From Rossellomorea vietnamensis (lineage in GTDB: Bacteria > Bacillota > Bacilli > Bacillales > Bacillaceae_B), in NCBI RefSeq assembly GCF_008180415.1, contig NZ_VTEI01000003.1:705556-769555 (forward strand): DNA of 64,000 nucleotides, read 5' to 3'. Under the pieces are notes generated by a model. That model was not told the origin of the DNA, did not search any database, and worked only from the letters and a program-made list of their open reading frames with translations. Made by a program: the position numbers and the translations under genes. This document shows positions 1-7,844 of the stretch, in pieces; the first letter of the stretch is position 1, and each line of letters opens with the position of its first letter.

Positions 1-688
1 TATTAACAGTATTGGCAATTGCCTTATATCCATGTCCTCCTGTATAAAGCTCAAATATTCGTTTGACGGTTTGGGCTTCTTTTTCATTTATAAATAGCTT
101 TGATATTTTCCTTTTCCTATTATCACTAGGAATACTCACTACATCATAACCAAGTACTTGTCCACCATTCCACGAGCCTTCCCTTGCTCTTGCTAACATG
201 CCCATTTTGACATTTTCAGCAATATTAGCTCGTTCAAACTCGGCAACTGCAGCCATCATTTGAAATAGTAATCTCCCTGTCGGTGTTTCAGTTTCATATC
301 GTTCTGTATGAGAACGGAAGCCAATACCTTTGTTCTGCAGTATTTCCACAATGTTGAGAAGGTCAACACTTTTCCTTGAAAGTCGGTTCAGTTTCCACAC
401 TAGCACAACATCAAAGCATTTTTGGTTGGCATCATGAAGAAGCTCTTGAATAGCTGGTCTACCTCTAATATTCTTACCGCTTATACCTCGGTCAACATAT
501 TCCTTATGGATAACATACCCCTCTTGTTCACACCATTGCCGTAAGACGTTTATCTGTTCATCTATACTGTATCCTTCCTCAGCCTGTTCAACTGTAGAAA
601 CACGAGCATATATAGAAGCTCTTTTCTGTGTTCCAGCTTGAGGGTTGTGGTCAAGCTGTTCCAATAGATTCATTGCGTAATTCTGCAT
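1..688 (-). CDS. Large serine recombinase, CcrB-like (C-terminus cut by window edge)
   Basis: The visible 229 residues form the catalytic domain of a large serine recombinase. YARVSTVEQ near residue 27 has the nucleophilic serine, GYSIDEQ and DRGISGK follow, and KLNRLSRKSVDLL carries the conserved arginines. TGRLLFQMMAAVAEFER forms the long helix before the DNA-binding part, and the start of the Recombinase domain (GYKAIANTVN) is visible at the edge. Order and spacing resemble staphylococcal CcrB. The enzyme would excise and integrate the surrounding element at rlmH. The ATG at 688 is preceded by AGGGCGGTG, and the gene overlaps the preceding recombinase-like gene by 38 bases, which suggests translational coupling. 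The zinc-ribbon and coiled-coil regions would lie beyond position 1. Assignment to serine recombinases is certain; the Ccr label rests on context. Confidence 0.9.
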   Translation of the reverse strand, partial: MQNYAMNLLEQLDHNPQAGTQKRASIYARVSTVEQAEEGYSIDEQINVLRQWCEQEGYVIHKEYVDRGISGKNIRGRPAIQELLHDANQKCFDVVLVWKLNRLSRKSVDLLNIVEILQNKGIGFRSHTERYETETPTGRLLFQMMAAVAEFERANIAENVKMGMLARAREGSWNGGQVLGYDVVSIPSDNRKRKISKLFINEKEAQTVKRIFELYTGGHGYKAIANTVN

Positions 689-1199
689 TTAATTCACCGC
701 CCTTCAAAGATTGACCTCTTGTCATTATTAAACGAGCAAGTGACGATAATGAAATATCCCTTTTACATGTAAGATGTTCATCTTCTATTAATGAGACCAT
801 CCATTGAAAATGTAATTCACCTTCGAAATCTGAAGTATCAAATGGCTCAGTAGCAGAGCACAATTCAACATTATGTTCGTCTAAAAATTGTTTAATTTTT
901 AAAAGGTCAGTTGCGTTTGACGATAGACTAAATAAATACCAAACCAGTACCACGTCGATTAATCCCAAAGATACATCTTTCAATAATTGTTTTAGTGCTT
1001 TTCTATCCTCTATACCATTTCCTTGACATGCTACATTGAAGTAAATCTGCGGAATTTCGTAACCCATTTTTACATACATTTCTTTTAACACTTGAATGTC
1101 ACGATAGAGCCTGTGTCCTTTTGATTGTTCAATTGATGTGTTCCGAGTGTAGATAGAAACCTTAACCTTCTGTTGTTGGTTACTTTCCTTGATTTGCAT
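651..1199 (-). CDS. Short degenerate serine-recombinase-like protein (catalytic pseudoenzyme)
   Basis: This 182-residue protein aligns by eye along its length with the catalytic domain of the recombinase encoded just downstream. Compare YTRNTSIEQ with YARVSTVEQ, and VLVWYLFSLSSNATDLL with VLVWKLNRLSRKSVDLL. The nucleophilic serine position holds threonine, both arginines of the NRLSR motif are gone, and the DNA-binding C-terminal half is absent. The reading frame is nevertheless intact and overlaps both neighbours. The ATG at 1199 follows GGGGGAGAAGAGA, a better start than the longer options. In SCC elements this slot is taken by ccrA, a full-length partner recombinase. It may be a decayed ccrA or a dimerisation partner that modulates the active recombinase; that role is inference. 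Confidence 0.75.
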   Translation of the reverse strand: MQIKESNQQQKVKVSIYTRNTSIEQSKGHRLYRDIQVLKEMYVKMGYEIPQIYFNVACQGNGIEDRKALKQLLKDVSLGLIDVVLVWYLFSLSSNATDLLKIKQFLDEHNVELCSATEPFDTSDFEGELHFQWMVSLIEDEHLTCKRDISLSSLARLIMTRGQSLKGGELNAELRNESIGTA

Positions 1200-1311
1200 T
1201 CTCTTCTCCCCCATCATGTTCTGTATTAGTAGTCAAATAGTTTTTGACCATTTCGGCTAAAATATCTATTAAAGTTTGATAGTTATAGTCGGTCGTTTCT
1301 TCTATATTCAT
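1180..1311 (-). CDS. Small acidic protein (43 aa) upstream of the recombinase pair
   Basis: The ATG at 1311 is preceded by GAGGGAG at good spacing, and the 43-codon frame ends at 1180, overlapping the start of the next gene by 20 bases. The product begins MNIEETTDYNYQTLIDILAE and ends with a polar, glutamate-rich tail. No family is recognised. The overlap and ribosome-binding site make a real translated gene likely, in an operon with the two recombinase genes. Staphylococcal SCC elements also tend to have a very short gene between the helicase and the ccr genes. Function is unknown. Confidence 0.6.
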   Translation of the reverse strand: MNIEETTDYNYQTLIDILAEMVKNYLTTNTEHDGGEENANQGK

Positions 1312-1472
1312 GCTTTTCTCCCTCTCAGCTGATTTATGATATATATTTTATTTTGATTATGATTTTTAAAAGGGGGATGGGTGGTGAGTAAAATCGAAAC
1401 TTCCTTTGATTTAAAAATTTTTACACCTTTTCTTACCATCTATTTTTTATTTTTTGCACTCCCCCTATCCCC

Positions 1473-3152
1473 CTAAAACTGAATGAATTCTCCATTCATT
1501 GTTGGTACTTGAAGATGGTCTATTCCTACGATTTCCATTCCATCAAAGTAAACTGTTCCCTTAACCTTCTTTTTCACAATTGGAATACATTCATTCTCAA
1601 GTATGATTTTGAAATTTCTCCAGAAAGTTTGTTTTGATTTTGTTCCTTTGTCGTCAATCCCTTGCATATTCAACCACTGCAAATATTTCTCGTGAAATTC
1701 AGACTGCCTTGTGCGTTTTCCTTCTTTAAGAGCGATATGCTCAAGGAAAAACTCTGTAACTGGATTCTGTTCTGTATGATAAGCACGTTGGTATTCATCA
1801 ATTACTCTACATTTGCTGAACTGATAATTGTTTGTCCTTAATCTCCTTAAACCTTCAATCGCCCAATTTAATATTCCAGGAAGCTCGATTAATAATTTAT
1901 TTATGAGTTCCGTATCCTTTTCACCGTCCTCAAACTTCTTTCGAAATGGTACAATTAACAACTTTCTAAAAAATCCATTAGTCACATCCATTGAATCTGG
2001 TAGCGCATTAACAACAAACACGAGCTTACAATGTGGTTTATAGCTTATAGCTGAGCGATACTTTATATTAATGGTAATGGTGTCACCACTAACAATGGCT
2101 TTAAAGTTTTCTGTTTTTAATGCTTTACCACCCATTTCATTTTCAGCAGCAATATTTACAGTTTTATTGATGAGTCCTTCAAGACCGAATTGTTGACTAA
2201 ATTCGGCTAAAGGAATACTACTCATATTCTCTTTACCTACTAACTTAGTAATAATAGAAGAGAGTACACTCTTACCATTCGAACCTCCACCATAAAAAAA
2301 GAAAGCTTTCTCTGCTTTTGTTTCAGCTGATAATAGATAGCCCATAATTTCCTGATGAACACGAATAAGTTCATCATTATCTAACGTGATTTCCTTTAAA
2401 AATTGCATAAATGATGGAGCTGTAGCCTCTGAGTCATAATCGATTGGCAATTGTACCGTTGATAAATAACTTGGATGGTGAGGTAGAAGTTCAAATCTAT
2501 CCAAACTCAACATCCCATTTTTTAGATTGATGAAGTTTCGCATTGTATTCATTTCATCTACTGTTTCAGATTCACGTAATAGTGTCTTGACTACTTCTGC
2601 TTCTGACTTGCTACTCCAGCTACTCCAAAGACCTTCATGCATCAGGGTTCGAATTATCTTTCCTAGTTCTACCTCTGTCAGTTCTTCATAAACACCTTTC
2701 CTATTGTAAAGGAATAATCGACCATCCTTTGTAGAACGAACATAACAACGGTTAACGAAATGCTTGGCAAAGATATTAGGATTGAAGGAATATGCATTCT
2801 TTTTCTCATCATATAGAAAGCCATGTTCTTCAGCTTTACTGATAGTGATTAACTGTTGTAGTTCATCCAATAGTTCTTTTGATACCATTTGCTCCACAAC
2901 ACGCTCTGCATTTTCATATATCTTTGCAGATTCATGTTGTGGGATTTTATCAAAACCATAAAGCAATGCCTTGAAATATTGAAGGCTTTTTGGAGCGACA
3001 ATCATATCCATAGCTGTTACTAACATTGAAAGTTGTTCTTTCAGATGAATAGCTTCTAGTAGCTTTCTAGTTCTTTCACTGCTTTCAAACAATCTAATCT
3101 TCCTAACGCTATAAGGCGAGAGGTAGGGTGACTCATTTTTTAACTGTTTCAT
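1473..3152 (-). CDS. D5/P4-family SF3 helicase, Cch-like
   Basis: This 559-residue protein is a phage/plasmid-type replicative helicase. The Walker A motif GGGSNGKS lies at residues 288-295, preceded by a D5_N-like region (about 140-270, with RNFINLKNGML) and followed by AAENEMGG and KLVFVVNALP typical of superfamily 3. No N-terminal primase domain is recognised. Staphylococcal SCC elements encode a helicase called Cch beside the ccr genes, proposed to let the excised element replicate. The position here, directly upstream of the recombinase block, matches. The ATG at 3152 follows AAAGGAGCTG, and the spacing to the preceding gene is only 45 bases, suggesting one operon. The helicase assignment is firm; equivalence to Cch is inference from context. 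Confidence 0.85.
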   Translation of the reverse strand: MKQLKNESPYLSPYSVRKIRLFESSERTRKLLEAIHLKEQLSMLVTAMDMIVAPKSLQYFKALLYGFDKIPQHESAKIYENAERVVEQMVSKELLDELQQLITISKAEEHGFLYDEKKNAYSFNPNIFAKHFVNRCYVRSTKDGRLFLYNRKGVYEELTEVELGKIIRTLMHEGLWSSWSSKSEAEVVKTLLRESETVDEMNTMRNFINLKNGMLSLDRFELLPHHPSYLSTVQLPIDYDSEATAPSFMQFLKEITLDNDELIRVHQEIMGYLLSAETKAEKAFFFYGGGSNGKSVLSSIITKLVGKENMSSIPLAEFSQQFGLEGLINKTVNIAAENEMGGKALKTENFKAIVSGDTITINIKYRSAISYKPHCKLVFVVNALPDSMDVTNGFFRKLLIVPFRKKFEDGEKDTELINKLLIELPGILNWAIEGLRRLRTNNYQFSKCRVIDEYQRAYHTEQNPVTEFFLEHIALKEGKRTRQSEFHEKYLQWLNMQGIDDKGTKSKQTFWRNFKIILENECIPIVKKKVKGTVYFDGMEIVGIDHLQVPTMNGEFIQF

Positions 3153-3197
3153 TTATTTCAGCTCCTTTACAGTAGGAAGGGTTAAACCTTCCTACTA

Positions 3198-3800
3198 TTA
3201 CGTGTTTGGTTTTTCTACATCTAAAATCTCAATCTTTTCATAGACATTGCCAGCTTCTGAAACAACATGATAAACTCTTGCTTGTCCAGTCATGCCAACC
3301 AAATATCTCATGGTTATTTTTTTACCTCTGAATACATCTTTGAAAGCTCCAAGAAATTCCATTAATGCAGATTGGTGATTAGAAGAGATATTGTAAGGCA
3401 ATGTTAACGTTGTAATTTCGTTAGTGCTTGGATTCCCAAGAGAAAACGTAATCACATACTGGTCTTTCGTACCGTATTGTGTCTCAACATTTTCTTTAAC
3501 ACCAATGTCATCAATTCGAAAGTCATAAATACCTTCTGCAATTTTTGCAATTCGCTTCATGGAAACGAAGTCATCTCCAAAAGTAAATACTCGTTCCATC
3601 GCAGTGCTCTGTTGAATACTGTTATTTGAGAGTGATGTAGATTCGGCTGTCAGGTTACTACCACTACCAGTGTTTAGATAATTCATAGAGTTTCCTTCCT
3701 CTCCATTTTCAATTAATTTCATCTCAACTTGTTTCAACGTTTGAATGTTATCTTCATTTGGTCCATTTTTTACGGGACGTCTTACCTTCTTTAATGCCAT
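3198..3800 (-). CDS. Unknown protein upstream of the helicase, possible DNA-binding accessory
   Basis: This 200-residue protein has no recognised family. Residues 1-20 are basic (KKVRRPVKNG). Residues 40-75 are a low-complexity serine/asparagine/threonine linker. Residues 80-200 look like a compact mixed alpha/beta domain containing VFTFGDDFVSMKRIAKIAEG and a strand-rich end. It sits 45 bases upstream of the helicase, so the two are probably co-transcribed. In staphylococcal SCC elements the gene before the helicase often encodes a replication accessory such as a single-strand-binding-like protein. A similar job is possible, but no diagnostic motif supports it. The ATG at 3800 follows GGAGAGTG. 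Confidence 0.6.
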   Translation of the reverse strand: MALKKVRRPVKNGPNEDNIQTLKQVEMKLIENGEEGNSMNYLNTGSGSNLTAESTSLSNNSIQQSTAMERVFTFGDDFVSMKRIAKIAEGIYDFRIDDIGVKENVETQYGTKDQYVITFSLGNPSTNEITTLTLPYNISSNHQSALMEFLGAFKDVFRGKKITMRYLVGMTGQARVYHVVSEAGNVYEKIEILDVEKPNT

Positions 3801-3877
3801 TTGCTACACTCTCCAATCTTTTAGATATATTAAAAGATTTTCTCTGTCTAACAGTTGCTCAAGCTTCATCATTTTCC

Positions 3878-4291
3878 TCAGTCAACTAATGCCGTTGATT
3901 GGTCTGAAAACCTAAAAGTGTTAATAACAGAATTGAGATACCATGCAACCACGATTGAATCCTTTTTGATTTCATAGCCGACAGGTTTCACGTGAAACTC
4001 ATCTAAATTTTTGATAATCCTTTTTGTCACTTCATCTCTTTCTTCCACCGTCATATCAGCGAGCAATCTTTCTTTATACCGAGTTACCTCTGCAAAAGCC
4101 ATTAAATTTTTTAACGTATTAACATCATCCAGTACCGCAAAATCACTTTCACTGTCCTCACCAAATGAGTAAATCTCCATTAACCTTTTTTCTTTTACTA
4201 ATATTTCTTCCTCTTCACTTTGCTCTTGAAAGTTATTTATGAAAGTTAAGGTTCCGTTATAATATTTCTGAGCTTGTTTTACTTCCATCAT
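3878..4291 (-). CDS. Unknown 137-residue protein of the mobile element
   Basis: No family is recognised. The protein has an acidic stretch (SEEEEILVKEKRLMEI, residues 25-40), a helical middle and a C-terminal part with VAWYLNSVINTFRF. No signal peptide or membrane segment is apparent. The ATG pair at 4291/4288 is preceded by GGGAGG. The gap to the next gene is 77 bases, so it may belong to the same transcription unit as the helicase. A near-perfect parS palindrome lies inside this coding sequence at 3984-3999. Function cannot be predicted. Confidence 0.55.
   Translation of the reverse strand: MMEVKQAQKYYNGTLTFINNFQEQSEEEEILVKEKRLMEIYSFGEDSESDFAVLDDVNTLKNLMAFAEVTRYKERLLADMTVEERDEVTKRIIKNLDEFHVKPVGYEIKKDSIVVAWYLNSVINTFRFSDQSTALVD
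3984..3999. promoter_or_regulatory. parS-like palindrome inside the mobile element
   Basis: GGTTTCACGTGAAACT matches the 16-bp parS consensus TGTTTCACGTGAAACA at all 14 central positions and differs only at the two outermost bases. It lies in the coding sequence of the 137-residue unknown protein. Spo0J/ParB probably binds such a site, because the central palindrome carries the specificity. It could be chance conservation within codons. Confidence 0.5.
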
Positions 4292-4424
4292 TAAAATTAC
4301 CTCCCATTGATTTATTTTTTTATTAATAATCGCTTTCTGTAATAAATCTTACCAAGAGAGAAAAAAAACAATTAGTAGGGAGAAAAAAATAGTTTCTTCC
4401 CCCTATTTCTTAAATGACTAGAAC

Positions 4425-4450
4425 AAAAAAGCCGCCATGCGAATGGCAGC
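4425..4450 (-). terminator. Rho-independent terminator after the 284-residue gene
   Basis: On the minus strand an 8-bp stem (GCTGCCAT with ATGGCGGC, one G-T pair) has the loop TCGC and is followed by TTTTTT. It lies 15 bases past the stop of the 284-residue gene. Confidence 0.85.
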
Positions 4451-4465
4451 TAGTTTAGTCATTAT

Positions 4466-5320
4466 TTATTTCTGAAACTCTCTTAGTGCTTTTTCCAACA
4501 CAATTTTACTATCATCATAAGTTATATCATCGGGATTTTCATTTTCGTCAATAGCTTGGATTACTTTATCCTCAATGTCTTCATGACGAATTTCACTAAA
4601 AATGTCCGCCACTTCACCAAATTCTATAAAGCATTGATAAATCTTTTTCTCCAAATAGCCATACAGTTCAATTACATCGTTTTCACTAAGTAATCGTGCG
4701 TTATAATCAGCGTCATCAAAATTATATATTTCATCACTAGAATTATTTACTTCATATGTCCCTTTTTTTTGTGTACTACTATTCTCATTACCTAAATTAT
4801 CAAATGTCCCATATCGCAATTCTGCCTCTTTTAACAACAAGCTAAATTTATCGATTAGACAGTTATGCCTTTCTATAGAAAAATATTGATGTTGAGCAAA
4901 GATTTCCAACCTTTTTTTCTCTTTTTGACTACTATCCTTAATATCTTTAGTACTATATTCGACTAGTCCATTCACTAACTCACTCCATTGAGTGTACGGT
5001 AAACTTTCTAATCCAGTTTTCCTAATTGCTTTTACTGATTTTGAAGTAAAGTTTAGAAGTAAATATTTTATGTATTCCTTTGAATCAACTGGTATTGCAA
5101 ACTCTTGTTCATTCTTTATTGCATTTTTTTCTACTCCTTTAACCTTAAGAAGTTCGGTTAACTTTTTCACTTGTTCTTTTTTATAATTTTCAAAAACATT
5201 TCTTTTATCTTCTACTATTTTTATATTTCCATTATCATCTTTTTTTACAAAGTCATAATTACATTCCAGTGCAAGTTCTTTTGATATTTGGTACATTGTA
5301 ACAGTTTCTTTCAAGTCCAT
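4466..5320 (-). CDS. Unknown 284-residue protein of the mobile element
   Basis: No family is recognised. The protein is charged, soluble and mostly helical, with a low-complexity asparagine/serine region near residues 175-200 and an acidic C-terminus (IDENENPDDITYDDSK). No catalytic motif is visible. The ATG at 5320 follows CTGGAG. The gene appears to be a single transcription unit, with a strong terminator immediately downstream and a terminator-like hairpin further upstream after the DUF960 gene. Base composition is clearly more AT-rich than the core genes right of 11.8 kb. Confidence 0.55.
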   Translation of the reverse strand: MDLKETVTMYQISKELALECNYDFVKKDDNGNIKIVEDKRNVFENYKKEQVKKLTELLKVKGVEKNAIKNEQEFAIPVDSKEYIKYLLLNFTSKSVKAIRKTGLESLPYTQWSELVNGLVEYSTKDIKDSSQKEKKRLEIFAQHQYFSIERHNCLIDKFSLLLKEAELRYGTFDNLGNENSSTQKKGTYEVNNSSDEIYNFDDADYNARLLSENDVIELYGYLEKKIYQCFIEFGEVADIFSEIRHEDIEDKVIQAIDENENPDDITYDDSKIVLEKALREFQK

Positions 5321-5493
5321 TATCTTACGCTCCAGTCTTAGGGGGTTAGGGGGAGAAGGATATTAAAAAAAACTAATATTCGGTTATTCTCCTTGATTAT
5401 CTTACTACATTTTTTCATAAAATTTTTATTCTAATACTCAACAGTTTAAACTATGTTGAAATTTTATTTTTACTCAAACCCTATCTCCCACAC

Positions 5494-5540
5494 AAAAAAA
5501 AGTGGATTTTTAGTTCCACAATTCAAACTAATAATCCACT
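5494..5540 (-). terminator. Terminator after the DUF960 gene
   Basis: On the minus strand AGTGGATTATTAGTT pairs with AACTAAAAATCCACT around a short loop, and the stem is followed by a T run (complement of the A run at 5494-5500). The stop of the DUF960 gene lies 20 bases upstream. Confidence 0.75.
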
Positions 5541-5559
5541 TTCAATAGCAATGTTCTCT

Positions 5560-5862
5560 CTAGTAATCCGAAGGAAACAACATAGTTTGCTTATTAGGCT
5601 CATTAATAATCCAAACAACTGTGGCTTTAACGTTCATTAAAACATGCTCTAGAACTATTTCTTGCTTTAAATATGGCTGTTCTTGGTGATTGGTAATTTT
5701 TATACTCTTACAGTTATTAACAATTTCAAAGACTTGTAAATAATCCATTTTATCTTTTCTTATAATTACAATTGAATCCAGCAGCCCCCACAATAGAGCC
5801 TGAATTTCTATACTCAATTCTTCATTTATTGCTCTAGTCATGTAGCGTGGCTTACTAGTCAT
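5560..5862 (-). CDS. DUF960-family protein
   Basis: This 100-residue protein begins TSKPRYMTRAINEELSIEIQ and continues ALLWGLLDSI and DYLQVFEI, the pattern I associate with the DUF960 family found in staphylococcal SCC elements and related mobile DNA. No biochemical function is established for the family. It overlaps the preceding gene by 4 bases, so the two are translationally coupled. The family call is from memory of the pattern, not from a search. Confidence 0.6.
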   Translation of the reverse strand: MTSKPRYMTRAINEELSIEIQALLWGLLDSIVIIRKDKMDYLQVFEIVNNCKSIKITNHQEQPYLKQEIVLEHVLMNVKATVVWIINEPNKQTMLFPSDY

Positions 5863-6185
5863 TTTTTATTTTCACCTTTATTTAATAATTTTTCAAACAC
5901 CCTCACACCATTTTTAAGGCAAACTAAAAAGAGTGGATGATTTGTATTAGCATCTGCTGCTACACAAACCATCCACTCAATTCCTTCAATATCAAAACCA
6001 TTTGAGTAAACTAAAACTTTATCAGGAATCAATTCTAGGAACTCTTCGGTTACTAGTTCTGGGTCAAGTTCCTCTTTAAAAAGGATAACTGCTTCTCCCC
6101 CGTAATTATCCTTTTCTACCTGTATACCAAACTGCAGAAACATCAATTCATTAAAATATTCATCAAAATACTCGCTACTAAACAT
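5859..6185 (-). CDS. Unknown 108-residue protein paired with DUF960
   Basis: The protein starts MFSSEYFDEYFNELMFLQFG and contains a central acidic segment followed by VLVYSNGFDIEGIEWMVCVA. It is soluble and has no visible catalytic motif. The ATG at 6185 follows AAAGGAG, and the stop overlaps the DUF960 start by 4 bases. SCC elements often place DUF950 beside DUF960, so this may be its counterpart; I could not confirm that from sequence. The gap to the upstream DUF1643 gene is 23 bases, giving a probable three-gene operon. Confidence 0.6.
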   Translation of the reverse strand: MFSSEYFDEYFNELMFLQFGIQVEKDNYGGEAVILFKEELDPELVTEEFLELIPDKVLVYSNGFDIEGIEWMVCVAADANTNHPLFLVCLKNGVRVFEKLLNKGENKK

Positions 6186-6208
6186 AGTGTAACTCCTTTA
6201 ATATATTA

Positions 6209-6724
6209 TTAGTTGACAATATTACTATCACCATAAGGTACTAATTTCCACTGGTGTTTCACAGCTGGATAGAGAGGATGGAAACCTTTCCGACCAAAAG
6301 TCGCTTCTATTTGAAGGATGTTTATTTTCTTGTCTAGCAATAAGGCTATAATCATTTTTAACCGCTCAATTGCTTTCTTATTAGTTTCTACTCCTTTTCC
6401 AACCGCAATTATGACATCATCTACTCTAGCAATAGCTTCTTGGATACATTTCAGATTTTCAGTAACAGATTCTTTCATTTCAACTCCTTCAATAGACGGA
6501 AATAAGTTCACAATTTCTGCAACGCCGTATTCTAATTTAGAAAGATTATTAATAACGTACATCGTTGTTTGGTCTTGCACTATTTCATCTGCATGACCTG
6601 CGTTCTTCATAATAACAAGTGCCTTTTTCTTATTCTTGTCCCACTCTTTCCTAATAAGATACTTGTTTTTCATATCGCTAGCATACGTAACTTCTGTGTT
6701 TAGCGTGTTTTTTATTGTTTTCAT
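6209..6724 (-). CDS. DUF1643-domain protein
   Basis: This 171-residue protein has the DUF1643 layout: RKEWDKNKKKALVIMKNAGHADE near residue 30, a central YGVAEIVNLFPSI, then DVIIAVGKGVETNKKA and a C-terminal GRKGFHPLYP. Family members are common on SCC elements, phages and other mobile DNA; a nucleoside- or base-related enzymatic role has been suggested but not shown. The ATG at 6724 follows AAAGGAG. It lies 17 bases after the RadC-like gene and before the DUF960 pair, so the four genes look like one operon. Confidence 0.75.
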   Translation of the reverse strand: MKTIKNTLNTEVTYASDMKNKYLIRKEWDKNKKKALVIMKNAGHADEIVQDQTTMYVINNLSKLEYGVAEIVNLFPSIEGVEMKESVTENLKCIQEAIARVDDVIIAVGKGVETNKKAIERLKMIIALLLDKKINILQIEATFGRKGFHPLYPAVKHQWKLVPYGDSNIVN

Positions 6725-6740
6725 TGTCTTTTTACTCCTT

Positions 6741-7199
6741 TTAAATTACGCCTTTCTCTTTTAAGGAATTATACGTACCATCTCCAATAATTATATGGTC
6801 CAATAGCTCAATCCCCATCAGCTTTCCAGCTTCTGCAAGACGTTTGGTTACTTCCACATCTTCCATAGATTCTTTAGTGTCACCAGATGGATGATTATGA
6901 GCCACCATGATACTCGCTGCTGACGATAAGATAGCAGATTTCATTACTTCACGGGGACTAACAATACTTGCATTTAAGCTACCAATATGGCAAACATTTA
7001 TGGATACTGGTTGATTCTTGGTGTCTAGGGTTACAACAATGAATTGCTCACGGTCCTTATCTTCTAGGAATCCTTTTAATAACTCATACGCATCCTGAGG
7101 AGAGCGAATGCTTCTTCTTTCATAGAGGATACTTGACTCTTTTACCAACCTAATTGAAACAATATTTACTCGCTTGGCGGGCACTCTTTTCTCATTCAT
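6741..7199 (-). CDS. radC: RadC-family JAB/MPN protein
   Basis: This 152-residue protein is a RadC-like JAB-domain protein without the N-terminal helix-hairpin-helix part of chromosomal RadC. VAHNHPSGDTKESMEDVEVTKRL carries the metal-site histidines and aspartate, followed by LLDHIIIGDGTYNSLKEKG. Short RadC paralogues of this kind are typical passengers of SCC elements, prophages and conjugative elements; their role is not settled, though a metal-dependent hydrolase or DNA-transfer function is suspected. The ATG at 7199, after GGGAGTGG, is preferred to the GTG at 7208. A perfect 14-bp inverted repeat lies 26 bases upstream. Confidence 0.88.
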   Translation of the reverse strand: MNEKRVPAKRVNIVSIRLVKESSILYERRSIRSPQDAYELLKGFLEDKDREQFIVVTLDTKNQPVSINVCHIGSLNASIVSPREVMKSAILSSAASIMVAHNHPSGDTKESMEDVEVTKRLAEAGKLMGIELLDHIIIGDGTYNSLKEKGVI

Positions 7200-7224
7200 C
7201 CTAACCACTCCCGACTAAATTAAT

Positions 7225-7259
7225 TAGGTCCCTAGCTTTCCTTAGAAGCTAGGGACCTA
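7225..7259. repeat. Perfect 14-bp inverted repeat upstream of radC
   Basis: TAGGTCCCTAGCTT at 7225-7238 is exactly complementary to 7246-7259 across a 7-base loop. No T run follows on either strand, so it is a poor terminator candidate. It may be an operator or a leader hairpin for the radC-led operon. Confidence 0.7.
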
Positions 7260-7357
7260 TAAATCTCAATTTAATAATATATATTCAATTAACCATTTTA
7301 TTACATTAGTCAGTATTATAGTTCATAATACTTTACTTCTAGCAGGTAGGAGGGTTC

Positions 7358-7771
7358 TTAAACTAAGCTTTTTCCTATTGGTTTTTGTAACATTAAATGA
7401 GTCATTAAAAAGTCATATACATCCCTATCCAGACCATCTCCTGTTATTATGATATCAATTATTTCTTGATTGTAACCTATGTTATAAATAAATAAGTTTT
7501 TTTTCTCGCAATGATTAATTTTGTTAGGACTAATAGCAAATACACCTCCCTTTTTTGACTCAAAGCCCAAGAAATCTATATTTTTTAGGTTATCTCCCTT
7601 TTCAAACATTATAATTTTGGTAAAGTTTGAAAAAATATTTACTTCACACTTTTTGCTCTTGGTTTTAACATTATCCCAGAAAACCCCAGAAGCAGCTTTT
7701 ATCAATCTCTCTTCAACCATCATTGAGCTTACTAATACATTTAAATCCCTAAAGTTTTTAATTATTCTCAC
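7358..7771 (-). CDS. Unknown 137-residue protein downstream of the restriction enzyme
   Basis: No family is recognised. The GTG at 7771 is the likely start, since AAAGGGGAAC lies just before it; the frame remains open to a TTG at 7801, but that codon lies inside a terminator hairpin. The product begins VRIIKNFRDLNVLVSSMM and has alternating short strands (VNIFSNFTKIIMFEKGD) and a helical end. It is highly AT-rich. It lies directly downstream of the restriction-modification gene but beyond that gene's terminator, so it is probably transcribed separately. Confidence 0.5.
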   Translation of the reverse strand: MRIIKNFRDLNVLVSSMMVEERLIKAASGVFWDNVKTKSKKCEVNIFSNFTKIIMFEKGDNLKNIDFLGFESKKGGVFAISPNKINHCEKKNLFIYNIGYNQEIIDIIITGDGLDRDVYDFLMTHLMLQKPIGKSLV

Positions 7772-7794
7772 AACAACATGTTCCCCTTTCCCAA

Positions 7795-7835
7795 AACACA
7801 AAAAAGGTTGGAAGCATAAATAGCTCCCAACCTTT
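7795..7835 (-). terminator. Terminator of the restriction-modification gene
   Basis: On the minus strand AAAGGTTGG pairs with CCAACCTTT over a 15-base loop and is followed by TTGTGTTTTG. It begins 10 bases after the stop codon. Confidence 0.75.
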
Positions 7836-7844
7836 ACTTTTAAT

